A stretch of DNA of 64,000 nucleotides from Oligoflexales bacterium (GTDB lineage: Bacteria; Bdellovibrionota_B; Oligoflexia; Oligoflexales; Bog-1112): positions 19,885 to 83,884 of the forward strand of contig JAGNWK010000002.1 of assembly GCA_017985985.1 (NCBI GenBank). Reading direction: 5' to 3'. This document shows, one piece after another, positions 54,086 through 62,601 of this stretch. The first letter of the stretch is position 1; the number at the start of each line of letters is the position of its first letter. A program made the position numbers and the translations under genes. Under the pieces are notes generated by a model. The model saw only the letters and a program-made list of their open reading frames with translations, ran no database searches and had not been told where the DNA came from.

Positions 54086-54211
54086 CTAGGAACCATCACA
54101 CAAGTCGTATAGCAAGGCATTGAGGAGCGAGCAGCGCAGTTTACTTGCTGGTAAATGAGCAGCGCAGCGACGAAAATAACGCAGCTAGACGACTTGTGTG
54201 ATGGTTCCTAG
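54086..54211. repeat. Full copy of palindromic repeat family 1
   Basis: A 126-base element with 28-base terminal inverted repeats: CTAGGAACCATCACACAAG and TCGTATAGC on the left (54086-54113), and the complementary ACGACTTGTGTGATGGTTCC on the right (within 54184-54211), differing at one position. The centre includes a small TTTAC/GTAAA hairpin and GCAGCGCAG repeats. It lies between cdaR and glmM. Fragments occur at 1953-2010 and possibly 29794-29835. Confidence 0.85.
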
Positions 54212-54268
54212 TATAGGTTTCAACGTGTTTTTTATAAACATCCCAGATATGAAGAGGTTCACAAATCT

Positions 54269-55672
54269 ATGCGCTCTTCTGTAGATTTCCCTATGCTCAG
54301 TCCTCAAAAACTATTTGGAACAGATGGAATTCGAGGGAAAGCCAACGTTTTTCCTATGTCTCCAGACCTGGTCCTCAGACTGGGGCAAGCTATAGGTCTT
54401 TACTTTAAACGACACTACTCTCACCCCCGCATTGTCATTGGTAAAGACACCCGAATCAGCGGGTATATGCTAGAACAGGCGCTATCTTCCGGTATCTGCA
54501 GTGTCGGTGTTGAAACATTTTTTTTGGGACCTTTACCGACTCCCGGCATAGCCTACATGACTAGGGGCATGAGGATGAGTGCCGGTATTGTTATATCTGC
54601 CTCCCACAACCCCTACTCAGACAACGGGATTAAAATCTTTTCAGGCTCTGGTTACAAAATTCAAGATGCTATCGAGGAGGAACTCGAGCGCATGGTCTAT
54701 AGTGAAAATTTTACAGCGGATCTCCCTCGCGGCGAAAAAATAGGAAAAACCTCACGCATTGATGACGCAGTTGGCCAATACGCAGTTTTTCTTAAAGAAC
54801 AGTTTCCCAAACGACTCTCTTTAGAGGGGCTTCGGATCGTCCTCGACTGCGCCAATGGAGCAGCTTATAAGGTTGCACCAAAAGTCTTTGAAGAGCTTGG
54901 AGCCTCTGTTTTTGTCACAGGGGATTCACCAGATGGAACGAACATCAACGAAAGTTGTGGTGCTCTTCATCCAAAAAATTTAGTGGAAAAAGTTAAGCTT
55001 CATGGTGCCGACATAGGGCTTGCATTCGACGGAGATGCCGATCGACTGATTGTCATCGATGAAAAAGGTGAGATCTTAGATGGCGATGAGATTTTAGCTA
55101 TTTGCGCTAGCTACTACAGCGAGAAGGGAAAATTAAATAAAAATACCGTTGTCTCCACGATTATGGGCAATATGGGCCTCGAAGTTTCGATGGAAAAGCT
55201 GGGGATCAAAACACTCCGCACAAAGGTCGGCGATCGTTATGTTATGGAAGAAATGCAAAGAGGCAACTTTAATCTTGGCGGAGAACAGTCCGGTCATTTG
55301 ATCTTTAGTGATGTCTCCACCACTGGAGACGGAATCCTCGCAGCACTTTGTCTCCTTGAGATCCTCCTAGAGAAAGGGGAGAAAATTGGGCACCTGAAAA
55401 CCTGCATGCATAAATTTCCTCAAGTTCTTAAAAATATTGACGTACCAGCCCGAATACCCATATCGGAGCTACCAGAACTTTCAAAACACATTCGTCTAGT
55501 TGAACAGATCCTAGGGAATCGAGGTCGAGTTCTCTTCCGCTATTCTGGGACAGAGCTGAAAGCCAGGATCATGATAGAGGGGGACTCTACTGAAAACATT
55601 CATGTCCTTGTTGACGAACTTGCAGCTAAGGCCTCCCAATGCATCCAAGATAGCCTCACCAAGTCTTTGTGA
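54269..55672 (+). CDS. glmM: Phosphoglucosamine mutase
   Basis: Interconverts glucosamine-6-phosphate and glucosamine-1-phosphate for UDP-GlcNAc, peptidoglycan and lipopolysaccharide. 467 residues: LFGTDGIRGKAN, phosphoserine S112 in ISASHNP, metal loop AFDGDADRLI, sugar loop GGEQSGHLI, phosphate loop RYSGTELKARIM. The ATG at 54269 is a few residues longer than usual; a second ATG at 54293 lacks a ribosome site. In other bacteria GlmM binds and inhibits CdaA, and its place after cdaA/cdaR is consistent with that link. Confidence 0.96.
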   Translation: MRSSVDFPMLSPQKLFGTDGIRGKANVFPMSPDLVLRLGQAIGLYFKRHYSHPRIVIGKDTRISGYMLEQALSSGICSVGVETFFLGPLPTPGIAYMTRGMRMSAGIVISASHNPYSDNGIKIFSGSGYKIQDAIEEELERMVYSENFTADLPRGEKIGKTSRIDDAVGQYAVFLKEQFPKRLSLEGLRIVLDCANGAAYKVAPKVFEELGASVFVTGDSPDGTNINESCGALHPKNLVEKVKLHGADIGLAFDGDADRLIVIDEKGEILDGDEILAICASYYSEKGKLNKNTVVSTIMGNMGLEVSMEKLGIKTLRTKVGDRYVMEEMQRGNFNLGGEQSGHLIFSDVSTTGDGILAALCLLEILLEKGEKIGHLKTCMHKFPQVLKNIDVPARIPISELPELSKHIRLVEQILGNRGRVLFRYSGTELKARIMIEGDSTENIHVLVDELAAKASQCIQDSLTKSL

Positions 55673-55685
55673 AACGAAGAACGAA

Positions 55686-56174
55686 ATGAAAGAAAAAGAT
55701 ACGGACAAGAGTTCGACAGATTGCCTCCTAATCAAAGAAAAAGAGTCCTCTCTAGAGCAGATCAGCGCCATAGCAGAACTTCTTTATGAAGAACTCATGC
55801 AAGATCAAAAAACCTTTTGCCTCTGGCTCAAAGGCCCTCTAGGTGCGGGAAAAACCAGTATCGTAGGGGCGATCCTAAGGCGTATAGGCCTCTCTGAAAA
55901 AGTGCCCGTATCCTCACCGACTTTTAGTTATTTGAACGATTACAAAATCAAAACTGATTATTTTGCCCATATGGATCTCTATCGACTGACGGGCGGCTCA
56001 GAAGAAGATTTTTTATCCCACAAATCCTATCGCGGTATCTTTATCGAATGGCCACGCCCCCTTGATGGCTTTCCAGAAGCGACTCACTTACTTGAAATTG
56101 ACTATCCTTATGACGGACCAAAATCCAATCACCGGCACTACCGTTTTTTTAGATGCACACCGACCCAAAATTAG
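55686..56174 (+). CDS. tsaE: tRNA threonylcarbamoyladenosine biosynthesis ATPase TsaE
   Basis: P-loop ATPase that drives turnover of the TsaBD complex in t6A37 modification. 162 residues: Walker A GPLGAGKT (50-57), SSPTFSYLNDY (switch-like, usual SPTFxLvnxY), HMDLYRL and FIEWP, in the family's order. The start is the ATG at 55686, 13 bases after glmM; the open frame reaches back into glmM but those codons are unlikely to be used. The C-terminus is slightly longer than usual. Last gene of the tilS operon. Confidence 0.92.
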   Translation: MKEKDTDKSSTDCLLIKEKESSLEQISAIAELLYEELMQDQKTFCLWLKGPLGAGKTSIVGAILRRIGLSEKVPVSSPTFSYLNDYKIKTDYFAHMDLYRLTGGSEEDFLSHKSYRGIFIEWPRPLDGFPEATHLLEIDYPYDGPKSNHRHYRFFRCTPTQN

Positions 56175-56189
56175 GAACGCATGACTAGG

Positions 56190-56363
56190 AATGTCATTCG
56201 GTTAAGCTCCGATACCCCTCGACGGAGCCTGCCCTGAGCAAAGTCGAATGGGCTCGGGGTGACGTTCTCCCGACCAGTTAAAGCCCGTCACCTCGAGCGA
56301 AGTCGAGAGGTATCGAGTTCATAGAGCAGACGATTAAGGAATTTTGTCTAACCGAATGACATT
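56190..56363. mobile_element. Non-coding element of repeat family 2 with terminal inverted repeats and flanking direct repeats
   Basis: AATGTCATTCGGTTA (56190-56204) and TAACCGAATGACATT (56349-56363) are perfect 15-base inverted ends. The 12-base sequence GCATGACTAGGA flanks it on both sides (56179-56190 and 56365-56376), as a target-site duplication would. The inside carries GGGGTGACGTTCTCCCG and CACCTCGAGCGAAGTCGAG hairpin sequence and no gene. It resembles a MITE-like element moved by a transposase supplied elsewhere. Partial copies are at 43949 and 44744. It fills the gap between tsaE and the SH3-like gene. Confidence 0.7.
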
Positions 56364-56382
56364 GGCATGACTAGGACCAGCT

Positions 56383-56787
56383 CTAGGGCTTAGGAATGGT
56401 TTTTGCCCCACAGCTCTGAATATGCTTTTTTTGTACAAATCTTTTATACCCGATCTGGGCCCATTCCCCTTGTAGCGAGATCACGTGAACAGGCTCCCCC
56501 TTTTCAAGATAAGCGGCTATAGGATTATCTTCTGAGCCACTTGGATAGATGGGGCAGTGATCACATCTAGACATAAATAGCCCCTCAGCATGCCCGGCCA
56601 GAAGCCCATCGAAGTGTTCTTTAAAGGCTGAGAGATTGGCCGCGGCTTCGGCTTCGTCGTCCACAGGACCCTCCAAAGTTTCGGGTACCTCCTCCAGGAA
56701 AGCCGCCTTCGCCGGCAATGAAAGCCCTCTAGATGATGCTAGAATCAAAGACAAGAAGATGATTTTTTTTGTAATCTGACCCATCAT
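56383..56787 (-). CDS. Exported SH3-like protein
   Basis: 134 residues with a signal peptide (KKIIFLSLILASSRGLSLPAKA). After a helical stretch (about 35-70), the C-terminal 65 residues have a bacterial SH3 pattern: IAAYLEKGEPVHVISLQGEW, AQIGYKRFVQKKHIQ, i.e. ...GxxVxVxxxxGxWxxI...GWV. Three cysteines (RCDHCP, SCGA) may bind metal or form disulfides. SH3-like domains of this type often bind peptidoglycan. Two adjacent ATGs (56787 and 56784) could start it. Divergent from mutS2. Confidence 0.7.
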   Translation of the reverse strand: MMGQITKKIIFLSLILASSRGLSLPAKAAFLEEVPETLEGPVDDEAEAAANLSAFKEHFDGLLAGHAEGLFMSRCDHCPIYPSGSEDNPIAAYLEKGEPVHVISLQGEWAQIGYKRFVQKKHIQSCGAKTIPKP

Positions 56788-56888
56788 AGAAAGACTTCTT
56801 TTAAAGATAGACCCACCATCACTCAGCAGGTCGGGATATTTTTGAAAAAATCTTAATTAATTTAAAAAAAAGATTAAATTTTAGAGCA

Positions 56889-59360
56889 TTGGATTTTAAT
56901 AATATGCAAAATCTTGATTTTCAAAAACTGGATTGGGATCTCATTCTTTCTCACCTCGCATCCCTATGTCAGACAGAAGAAGCCAAAAAAAAATCTTTAA
57001 CGCTAAAACCTTCCCTAAGCAGAGCCGAGATCCTTGCCCATTGGGATTACCTCAGTCCCCTCGTCGACTTGATGAGAAAAGGATCGAACATTTTGATCGG
57101 TGAAATCACACCCATCGCAAGAATTTTGAAAGCAGCCTCTGTGGGTGAGATCTTAGATGGCCCCCAGCTGCGGGATATTTTCAGGCTTCTTGACTCCGTT
57201 CGGTCTATTATTTCCTTCTCAAAAGAGATCGTTCCTTTTTGTGGAACACTGACTCAGATCTGTGCCAAACTTCGGCCTCTTCCTCATCTCTATACATCCA
57301 TCGCCAAATCGATCAGTGAAACAGGAGAAATCTATGATCACGCCTCCCCACTCCTCATGGAGACCCGATTGAAGAGAGTCGATCTCAAGAAAAAAATTGA
57401 AGTGAGGATCTCACAATTTATAAGAGATCCTGAAGTTTCTGCTTACATCCAAGACGATTTCTATACCGTTCGCCACGAACGCTATGTGTTACCCCTCAAA
57501 CTTGATGGTCGTGGTCGAGTTGCAGGTTCCATTGTTGACACCTCCAGCAGCGGTCAAACTCTCTTCATTGAGCCCGCTTTTTTAACCCCCATGAATGAAA
57601 CTTTAAGAGATCTTGATCTCTCAGAAAAATTAGAAATGATCCGAATTCTGAGAAGTTTTACGGAGAAGATTGCCGAAGAAGCTCAAGCCCTAAGCAACAA
57701 CTACGATGACATCATCGAACTGGACTTCCTGTCGGGACAGGCTCAGCTCGCCTATAAACTCGGTGCCAATGCCATTCGTATAAGTGAAGAACCCATCCTT
57801 GACCTTCGTGCTGCCGTTCACCCTTTGCTCCTTCTCTCAGACAAAAAGAAGCCTATCAGCAACGATATCTCTATCTCAGATCAGCAAAAAGTTCTGGTGC
57901 TGTCTGGACCAAATGCCGGAGGGAAAACTCTTATCCTGAAGACGACAGGCCTCCTCCACCTTATGGCTGCTTGTGGCCTCATGATCCCGGCTCATCCGTC
58001 CTCTCAGATTTTCTTATTTTCAAGGATTTTTGTCGAGTTAGGTGACATGCAAAGCCTGAGCTCCCACCTCTCCACTTTTTCAGGTCACATCGCAGGACTT
58101 AAACCCATTCTTGAAACTGCAAGTAAGAATGATCTCCTTCTTCTAGACGAGCTCTGCGTAGGAACTGAGCCAGAAACTGGGGTTTCCTTAGCTCAAGCAC
58201 TGCTCGAAGAATTTGCAGAACGTGGTTCTTTCGTTCTCACAACCACCCACTACGACCGACTCAAGACCCTCGCTTTTCATGATCCTCGGTTCCGAAATGG
58301 TTCCATGGGCTACTCTCATGATGGCTACAGCCCTACCTATCAGCTTATTTTCGATAGCCCTGGAAAAAGTTACGGCTTAGAAATTGCAGAGAAATTAGGT
58401 TTAAAATCAAGAATTATAGAAAGAGCTCGAAGTTTACGTGGAAGTGCAGCTTCCACCTTGGAAAAGACCCTCTCCGTTCTCAATGAAAAAATTCAAGTCC
58501 AAGACGATCAGCATAAAGAGTGGAAGGAAAAAACAAATCAAGCGCTCTCTGAAAAAACCCGTTGGGAACAAGAAGTTCAGCTGCTGAATGAAATGAGAAA
58601 AAAAACAGCTAGTGCACTTGCCGAGCAATATGAAGAAGTTTTCGGAGCTATAAGGAAAAAATTTGAAGATGCTTTAGCTAAGTTTTCATCTGCAGCCGCT
58701 AAACCAGAGGCAGACAGCTCGGAAGTCGCTCAGGAAAAAAGGACTCTCTCTGACGAAATCAAGACTTTCAAAGAAGAGCTGATCAAACTCAAAAAGCAAG
58801 GACACTCGGAAAAAGCCATCGGACAGTTGGCATCCTTCGAAAAACTGTCTGTCGGAGACCGTGTGTACATCACAAGTTTCCAGAAAGAAGGACGCATTGT
58901 AAAGAAGGGAAAAAGTGCTAAAGAGAAGTTTGAAGTAGAGACGGGCACTATGAAAGTCAAAGTCCCTCTTCACAGCTTGCGATTTCTTTCCCACAGCTCT
59001 ACACCACGCATGTTCACCAAACCAAACAAACTAGCCATCCCTGTAAACCTATCCAAAAAATCAAATCAGCAGGCAGAGCCAGAAGAGAAAGGAAAAACCA
59101 AAGCCCTGATCCAAACCAGTACAAATACCTGCGATGTTAGAGGACTAAGAACAGATGAGGCTCTGTCCAAAATGTGGCGATTTATCGACGGAGCCATGCT
59201 GCGAGGGGATCTATCGGTCCTTATCATCCATGGTCATGGCACAGACACCCTCAAGCAAAGCATAAGAACCGCCCTGGAAAAAGAGAGCCCTTACGAAATC
59301 CAATTTGAAGCTGGCAGCTTGCAGGACGGGGGAGACGGGGTCACCTGGGTGATGTTTTGA
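56889..59360 (+). CDS. mutS2: MutS2 endonuclease/ribosome-rescue ATPase
   Basis: An 823-residue MutS2: core and clamp (about 1-310), ATPase with Walker A GPNAGGKT near 340, Walker B LLLLDELCVGTEP, a long coiled coil (about 520-640), KOW-like segment SVGDRVYITSFQKEGRIVKKG near 655, and a C-terminal Smr nuclease domain from about 745 (CDVRGLRTDEAL, LIIHGHGTDTLKQSIR). MutS2 suppresses recombination and in Bacillus splits collided ribosomes. The frame begins at TTG 56889, with an ATG at 56904; neither has a strong Shine-Dalgarno. Followed by a GC-rich hairpin region. Confidence 0.94.
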   Translation: MDFNNMQNLDFQKLDWDLILSHLASLCQTEEAKKKSLTLKPSLSRAEILAHWDYLSPLVDLMRKGSNILIGEITPIARILKAASVGEILDGPQLRDIFRLLDSVRSIISFSKEIVPFCGTLTQICAKLRPLPHLYTSIAKSISETGEIYDHASPLLMETRLKRVDLKKKIEVRISQFIRDPEVSAYIQDDFYTVRHERYVLPLKLDGRGRVAGSIVDTSSSGQTLFIEPAFLTPMNETLRDLDLSEKLEMIRILRSFTEKIAEEAQALSNNYDDIIELDFLSGQAQLAYKLGANAIRISEEPILDLRAAVHPLLLLSDKKKPISNDISISDQQKVLVLSGPNAGGKTLILKTTGLLHLMAACGLMIPAHPSSQIFLFSRIFVELGDMQSLSSHLSTFSGHIAGLKPILETASKNDLLLLDELCVGTEPETGVSLAQALLEEFAERGSFVLTTTHYDRLKTLAFHDPRFRNGSMGYSHDGYSPTYQLIFDSPGKSYGLEIAEKLGLKSRIIERARSLRGSAASTLEKTLSVLNEKIQVQDDQHKEWKEKTNQALSEKTRWEQEVQLLNEMRKKTASALAEQYEEVFGAIRKKFEDALAKFSSAAAKPEADSSEVAQEKRTLSDEIKTFKEELIKLKKQGHSEKAIGQLASFEKLSVGDRVYITSFQKEGRIVKKGKSAKEKFEVETGTMKVKVPLHSLRFLSHSSTPRMFTKPNKLAIPVNLSKKSNQQAEPEEKGKTKALIQTSTNTCDVRGLRTDEALSKMWRFIDGAMLRGDLSVLIIHGHGTDTLKQSIRTALEKESPYEIQFEAGSLQDGGDGVTWVMF

Positions 59361-59409
59361 TTGTTGATTTTCTGCTCACCTTTGCTAAGTTCTCAGCTCG
59401 CACTCAGCT

Positions 59410-59482
59410 GGCAAGGAGGGGTTAGGGGAAACCTTGCCCTGAGCCCGTTCGACGGAGAGCCCCCTCCCAAAAAGAACGAAAG
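59410..59482 (+). terminator. GC-rich hairpin region after mutS2
   Basis: GGCAAGG (59411-59417) can pair with CCTTGCC (59433-59439), and GGAGGGG with CCCCTCC (near 59415-59421 and 59461-59468), followed by CAAAAAGAACG. Alternative pairings exist and the T-run is missing on the sense strand, so termination is uncertain. The inner CCCTGAGCCCGTTCGACGG is similar in style to family 2 repeat sequence. Confidence 0.4.
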
Positions 59483-59503
59483 AAAGAAAAGTAAAAGGAT
59501 TTT

Positions 59504-60697
59504 ATGTCACAAGACTCTAAACCTCCTCGAAGCTCTGAGAAGGACGCCTGCCCACCTTGGGCCAGTGAACTCATATCCCAGCTCAAAGACATTGAAATCC
59601 GTCTGGGCAATATCCCTAAAAATCTGAGTTGGAAGTCTGAGCATCTGAAAGACATCTCCCGCAGAGGATTCTCTTCTGACGATCTCGTCGCTGATGAGGA
59701 ACAAACCGAAAGACTTTACAAAAAAATCGTTAAGTCTCTTTCTCAAGATGGGTACTCCAGCGAAGATATTTCGAATTTCATCAACAATCGAATAGGTTAT
59801 AAAGGAGGCCCTGCCTACACCTCCCCTCAAGAAGTAGAACTGGAATGCCCAAGCCCTTCGACTTCAACCAGCAAGGCTCCCCGTATTGCTATTATTGACT
59901 CTGGGGTAGGTGGCCTCAGCATCTTAAAAGCAGTCCGCGAAAAATGTCCGGAAGCCCTCTTTTACTATGGTCTTGACGACGACTTTTACCCATACGGAAC
60001 AAAAGATGAGAGGACCGTAGCTAATCGAGTCCTACAATTCGCAAAAATTCTGCACGAAAAATTCAAATTCAACCTTATCGTACTCGCTTGTAACACAGCC
60101 TCTACGGTCTCCCTCGACCTCCTCCGCAAAGAAATTCTTATCCCTATCGTTGGGGTTGTTCCCGCTATAAAACCAGCAGCAGCTCTCAGCCAGACGCGCA
60201 CGATAGGCTTGCTAGCAACCGAGACCACTGTAGAGACTCCTTATGTAGACCGTCTCATAGCAGAACATGCCCCTGGCTACCAGGTGGTCCGAAAAGGAAG
60301 TCGGAGACTAGTGGACCTTGCTGAGAAAAAACTACGGGGAGAGCCTATCTCCCTACTAGAGATTAGGGAAGAAATTGAAGTCTTTTTAGAGCACGAACTT
60401 GTCGACGTCGTCGTTCTCGGATGCACCCACTTCTCTCACCTCAAAGAAGAATTCGAACAAACCTCTCTACAAAAATCGAAAAAAAATTTACAATGGATAG
60501 ACACCTGCTCTCCTGTTGCAGAAAGGGTCCATTCCCTCTTGAAAGAAAGTGGCTTTAGGCCGGAAGGGAAAAGTCACAGTCTCCCCGCTGGGAAGACTTA
60601 TCTTGTGCGCACACGTACAAAACTTGAAAACGATCAGAACCCTCCCTGGGAAGAACAGTATGGAATTGAAGAATTGGAGGTTCTACCTCTTTCCTAA
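59504..60697 (+). CDS. murI: Glutamate racemase with long N-terminal extension
   Basis: Makes D-glutamate for peptidoglycan. The catalytic part starts near residue 125: IAIIDSGVGGLSI, YYGLDDDFYPYGTK, first catalytic Cys C196 in LACNTAST, GVVPAIKPA, and second C307 in VVLGCTHFSHL. It is preceded by about 124 extra residues that carry two similar segments, RRGFSSDDLVADEEQ (53-67) and QDGYSSEDISNFINN (81-95), absent from normal MurI (about 265-285 residues). The ATG at 59504 has AGGA five bases upstream, supporting translation of the extension. The end overlaps the following lipoprotein gene by 38 bases. Confidence 0.92.
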   Translation: MSQDSKPPRSSEKDACPPWASELISQLKDIEIRLGNIPKNLSWKSEHLKDISRRGFSSDDLVADEEQTERLYKKIVKSLSQDGYSSEDISNFINNRIGYKGGPAYTSPQEVELECPSPSTSTSKAPRIAIIDSGVGGLSILKAVREKCPEALFYYGLDDDFYPYGTKDERTVANRVLQFAKILHEKFKFNLIVLACNTASTVSLDLLRKEILIPIVGVVPAIKPAAALSQTRTIGLLATETTVETPYVDRLIAEHAPGYQVVRKGSRRLVDLAEKKLRGEPISLLEIREEIEVFLEHELVDVVVLGCTHFSHLKEEFEQTSLQKSKKNLQWIDTCSPVAERVHSLLKESGFRPEGKSHSLPAGKTYLVRTRTKLENDQNPPWEEQYGIEELEVLPLS

Positions 60698-61631
60698 ATA
60701 CACTGAACTGCTCCAAAAGTCTGTTCTGATCAGAACCCTTTTCCTCTGTTCCTTCTTAAGCTCCTGTAAATTCCTCAAAATAAACAGCTCTAACTCAAAC
60801 CTAAAAACAGATCTTGGATCACAAGTTGAGGGCAAACCATCGAATTCGGAAAAAGCAACGGAAGAGGCTGATCCGCTCAAAAAGACCAAGGCGGACTCCT
60901 CAGCAACAAAAGAACATCTTGAAACGAAGGTAGAAGACTCCTGTGATGCGGCTCCCATCATCGATCTAAGTCAGTATCCAAAAGCTGGTGAAAATCTAGA
61001 AGCCAATATTGTTTTCTATGGAGATCCCTCTTCTACCCTTATCGCCATTGATTTTCCTAAATATTCACACGGTCTCCTGCGCAGCATTTTTGTCGTGAGT
61101 CAGGAGTCTAAGCAAGTTCTTGCTCAACGGTGGATAGATCCAGAGTCTGATGTAAAAGAAGATACCCGACTTTATCCTATAATTTTTGAAAATATCAAAA
61201 TTAAGCCAAACACCCATATAACACTTTTGTATCAACAAAATTGCCCTTCCTGTTCCGGAGGATCTCTGTTTAGCACATTTACTATGAACAATTCCGCAGT
61301 ATCCTATGCCCATACATTCATGGGCAAACCGGTGTACGGGGTCACATCAAACTCGGCTCATCCTCTCTACTCTGTAGGATCCGCACAGCCCAAACTCTCT
61401 CTCAGTCCTGGGGGAGAACACCTGAGTGAACGGGGATCTTACACGAACGCCAGCCCCCAAACTGAATGGACCGTAAAAGGATTGGAAGATTGCTATATCA
61501 CAGATCTATTTGGCACGATTTTAGCTCCTCCTAAAACAGAGTTTCATGTCACTACCACAAATCCAGAATTTATCTGTTACAGATCCGTCAATAACTCATT
61601 TTTCATAAGAACCCTAGTAAGGATGAATTAG
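60660..61631 (+). CDS. Hypothetical lipoprotein
   Basis: 323 residues from the ATG at 60660, with GGGAAG six bases upstream, starting inside the end of murI. A hydrophobic segment ends in FLSSC (C36), a good lipobox, though the start leaves a long n-region. Residues about 40-95 are a Ser/Glu/Lys-rich linker. The remaining domain has paired cysteines (QNCPSCSGG, DCYITD, FICYR) and a beta-rich look. No family recognised. It is followed seven bases later by another exported protein gene. Confidence 0.55.
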   Translation: MELKNWRFYLFPKYTELLQKSVLIRTLFLCSFLSSCKFLKINSSNSNLKTDLGSQVEGKPSNSEKATEEADPLKKTKADSSATKEHLETKVEDSCDAAPIIDLSQYPKAGENLEANIVFYGDPSSTLIAIDFPKYSHGLLRSIFVVSQESKQVLAQRWIDPESDVKEDTRLYPIIFENIKIKPNTHITLLYQQNCPSCSGGSLFSTFTMNNSAVSYAHTFMGKPVYGVTSNSAHPLYSVGSAQPKLSLSPGGEHLSERGSYTNASPQTEWTVKGLEDCYITDLFGTILAPPKTEFHVTTTNPEFICYRSVNNSFFIRTLVRMN

Positions 61632-61638
61632 ACCTCTC

Positions 61639-62553
61639 ATGAAAATTATGAAAAAATGGAACGCCAAAATTTTTTTTATTTTCTACTTTTTCTTATGGAC
61701 AAGCTCTAAGTCCTCTGCAGAAGAAGAGAACAAATGTGACGATCTAAAGAGTTTTGAATCAGCCATCGTATGGCCAGAAGACAAGATCAGTTATTGGGTT
61801 GATGGCTTTCGATTTGAAGACGGAATTGATCATCGAGCTTCCTTAGCCATTTTAATAAAACACCAACAAAGCAAGACAAGCTATATTGATAAGATTGTCT
61901 TCACAGATTCAGAAAAAAACACAGTCTCTGCTCGATATTTTTCTGCAGATGATAAGATCGCATCTGATTATTTACCCTACCTTATTTTTTCCAAGCTCAG
62001 TCTACGCAGCGACCGATTCCACCTCTACCTCCAGATCAGAGAAGATGGATTCGCCAAAAAGTATCGATACACGTTCTCGCAGTCGACCCTTAAAAAATCA
62101 AAATTGAGCAACATGGACCTGCCTGCTGACGTACGCTTTGATCTCCAAAAGTCCCATACTGGAATCGTCTCCAACTCTTATTTTTTTAGGAGCTCACTCC
62201 TCCCTGACAAGGGCCTGGAAAAACACCGCGTCGACATCTCCCTTCTAGAGCTCAGTTCTGACAATCAATTCAAAATCAAAATCAACTTTACTCACGCTGA
62301 CGTCAGTCCTACCCATTTTATGCGTTACTTTCTTGTAACAGACCCTGTAGGGCGCATCCTGGGTCTCTACAAAAGACCTTTTGGTGAAGGCCCTGGAAAA
62401 TCTGTCCTTGTCAGTGCTTTAACAGAGAAAGAACGTGAGTCTTGGGGATTGACCAAGAACAAGATCGCCAAAATTAACGACTGTCCCTACGTGCTTATCT
62501 TTACAGACGATGCACAGGAAGCACTCATGAAGTCCACCCTATGGCTCAGATGA
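61639..62553 (+). CDS. Hypothetical exported protein
   Basis: 304 residues. A signal peptide (KIFFIFYFFLWTSSKSSAEE) is cleaved near SSA. The mature protein is beta-rich, with two cysteines (NKCDDL, NDCPYV) far apart that could form one disulfide. Stretches HFMRYFLVTDPVGRILGLYK and VSALTEKERESWGL are the best conserved-looking. I do not recognise a family. The Shine-Dalgarno is weak and an in-frame ATG follows at 61648. It is part of a run of three exported proteins after murI. Confidence 0.55.
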   Translation: MKIMKKWNAKIFFIFYFFLWTSSKSSAEEENKCDDLKSFESAIVWPEDKISYWVDGFRFEDGIDHRASLAILIKHQQSKTSYIDKIVFTDSEKNTVSARYFSADDKIASDYLPYLIFSKLSLRSDRFHLYLQIREDGFAKKYRYTFSQSTLKKSKLSNMDLPADVRFDLQKSHTGIVSNSYFFRSSLLPDKGLEKHRVDISLLELSSDNQFKIKINFTHADVSPTHFMRYFLVTDPVGRILGLYKRPFGEGPGKSVLVSALTEKERESWGLTKNKIAKINDCPYVLIFTDDAQEALMKSTLWLR

Positions 62554-62601
62554 TGTACAATATTCTTACCTACGATTCACTTAACTAGATAGAGGTGTCG
62601 A

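Noticed and set aside
56179..56376. Insertion sequence with its own transposase
   Set aside because: No coding sequence fits in the 174-base element; if mobile it depends on a transposase elsewhere.
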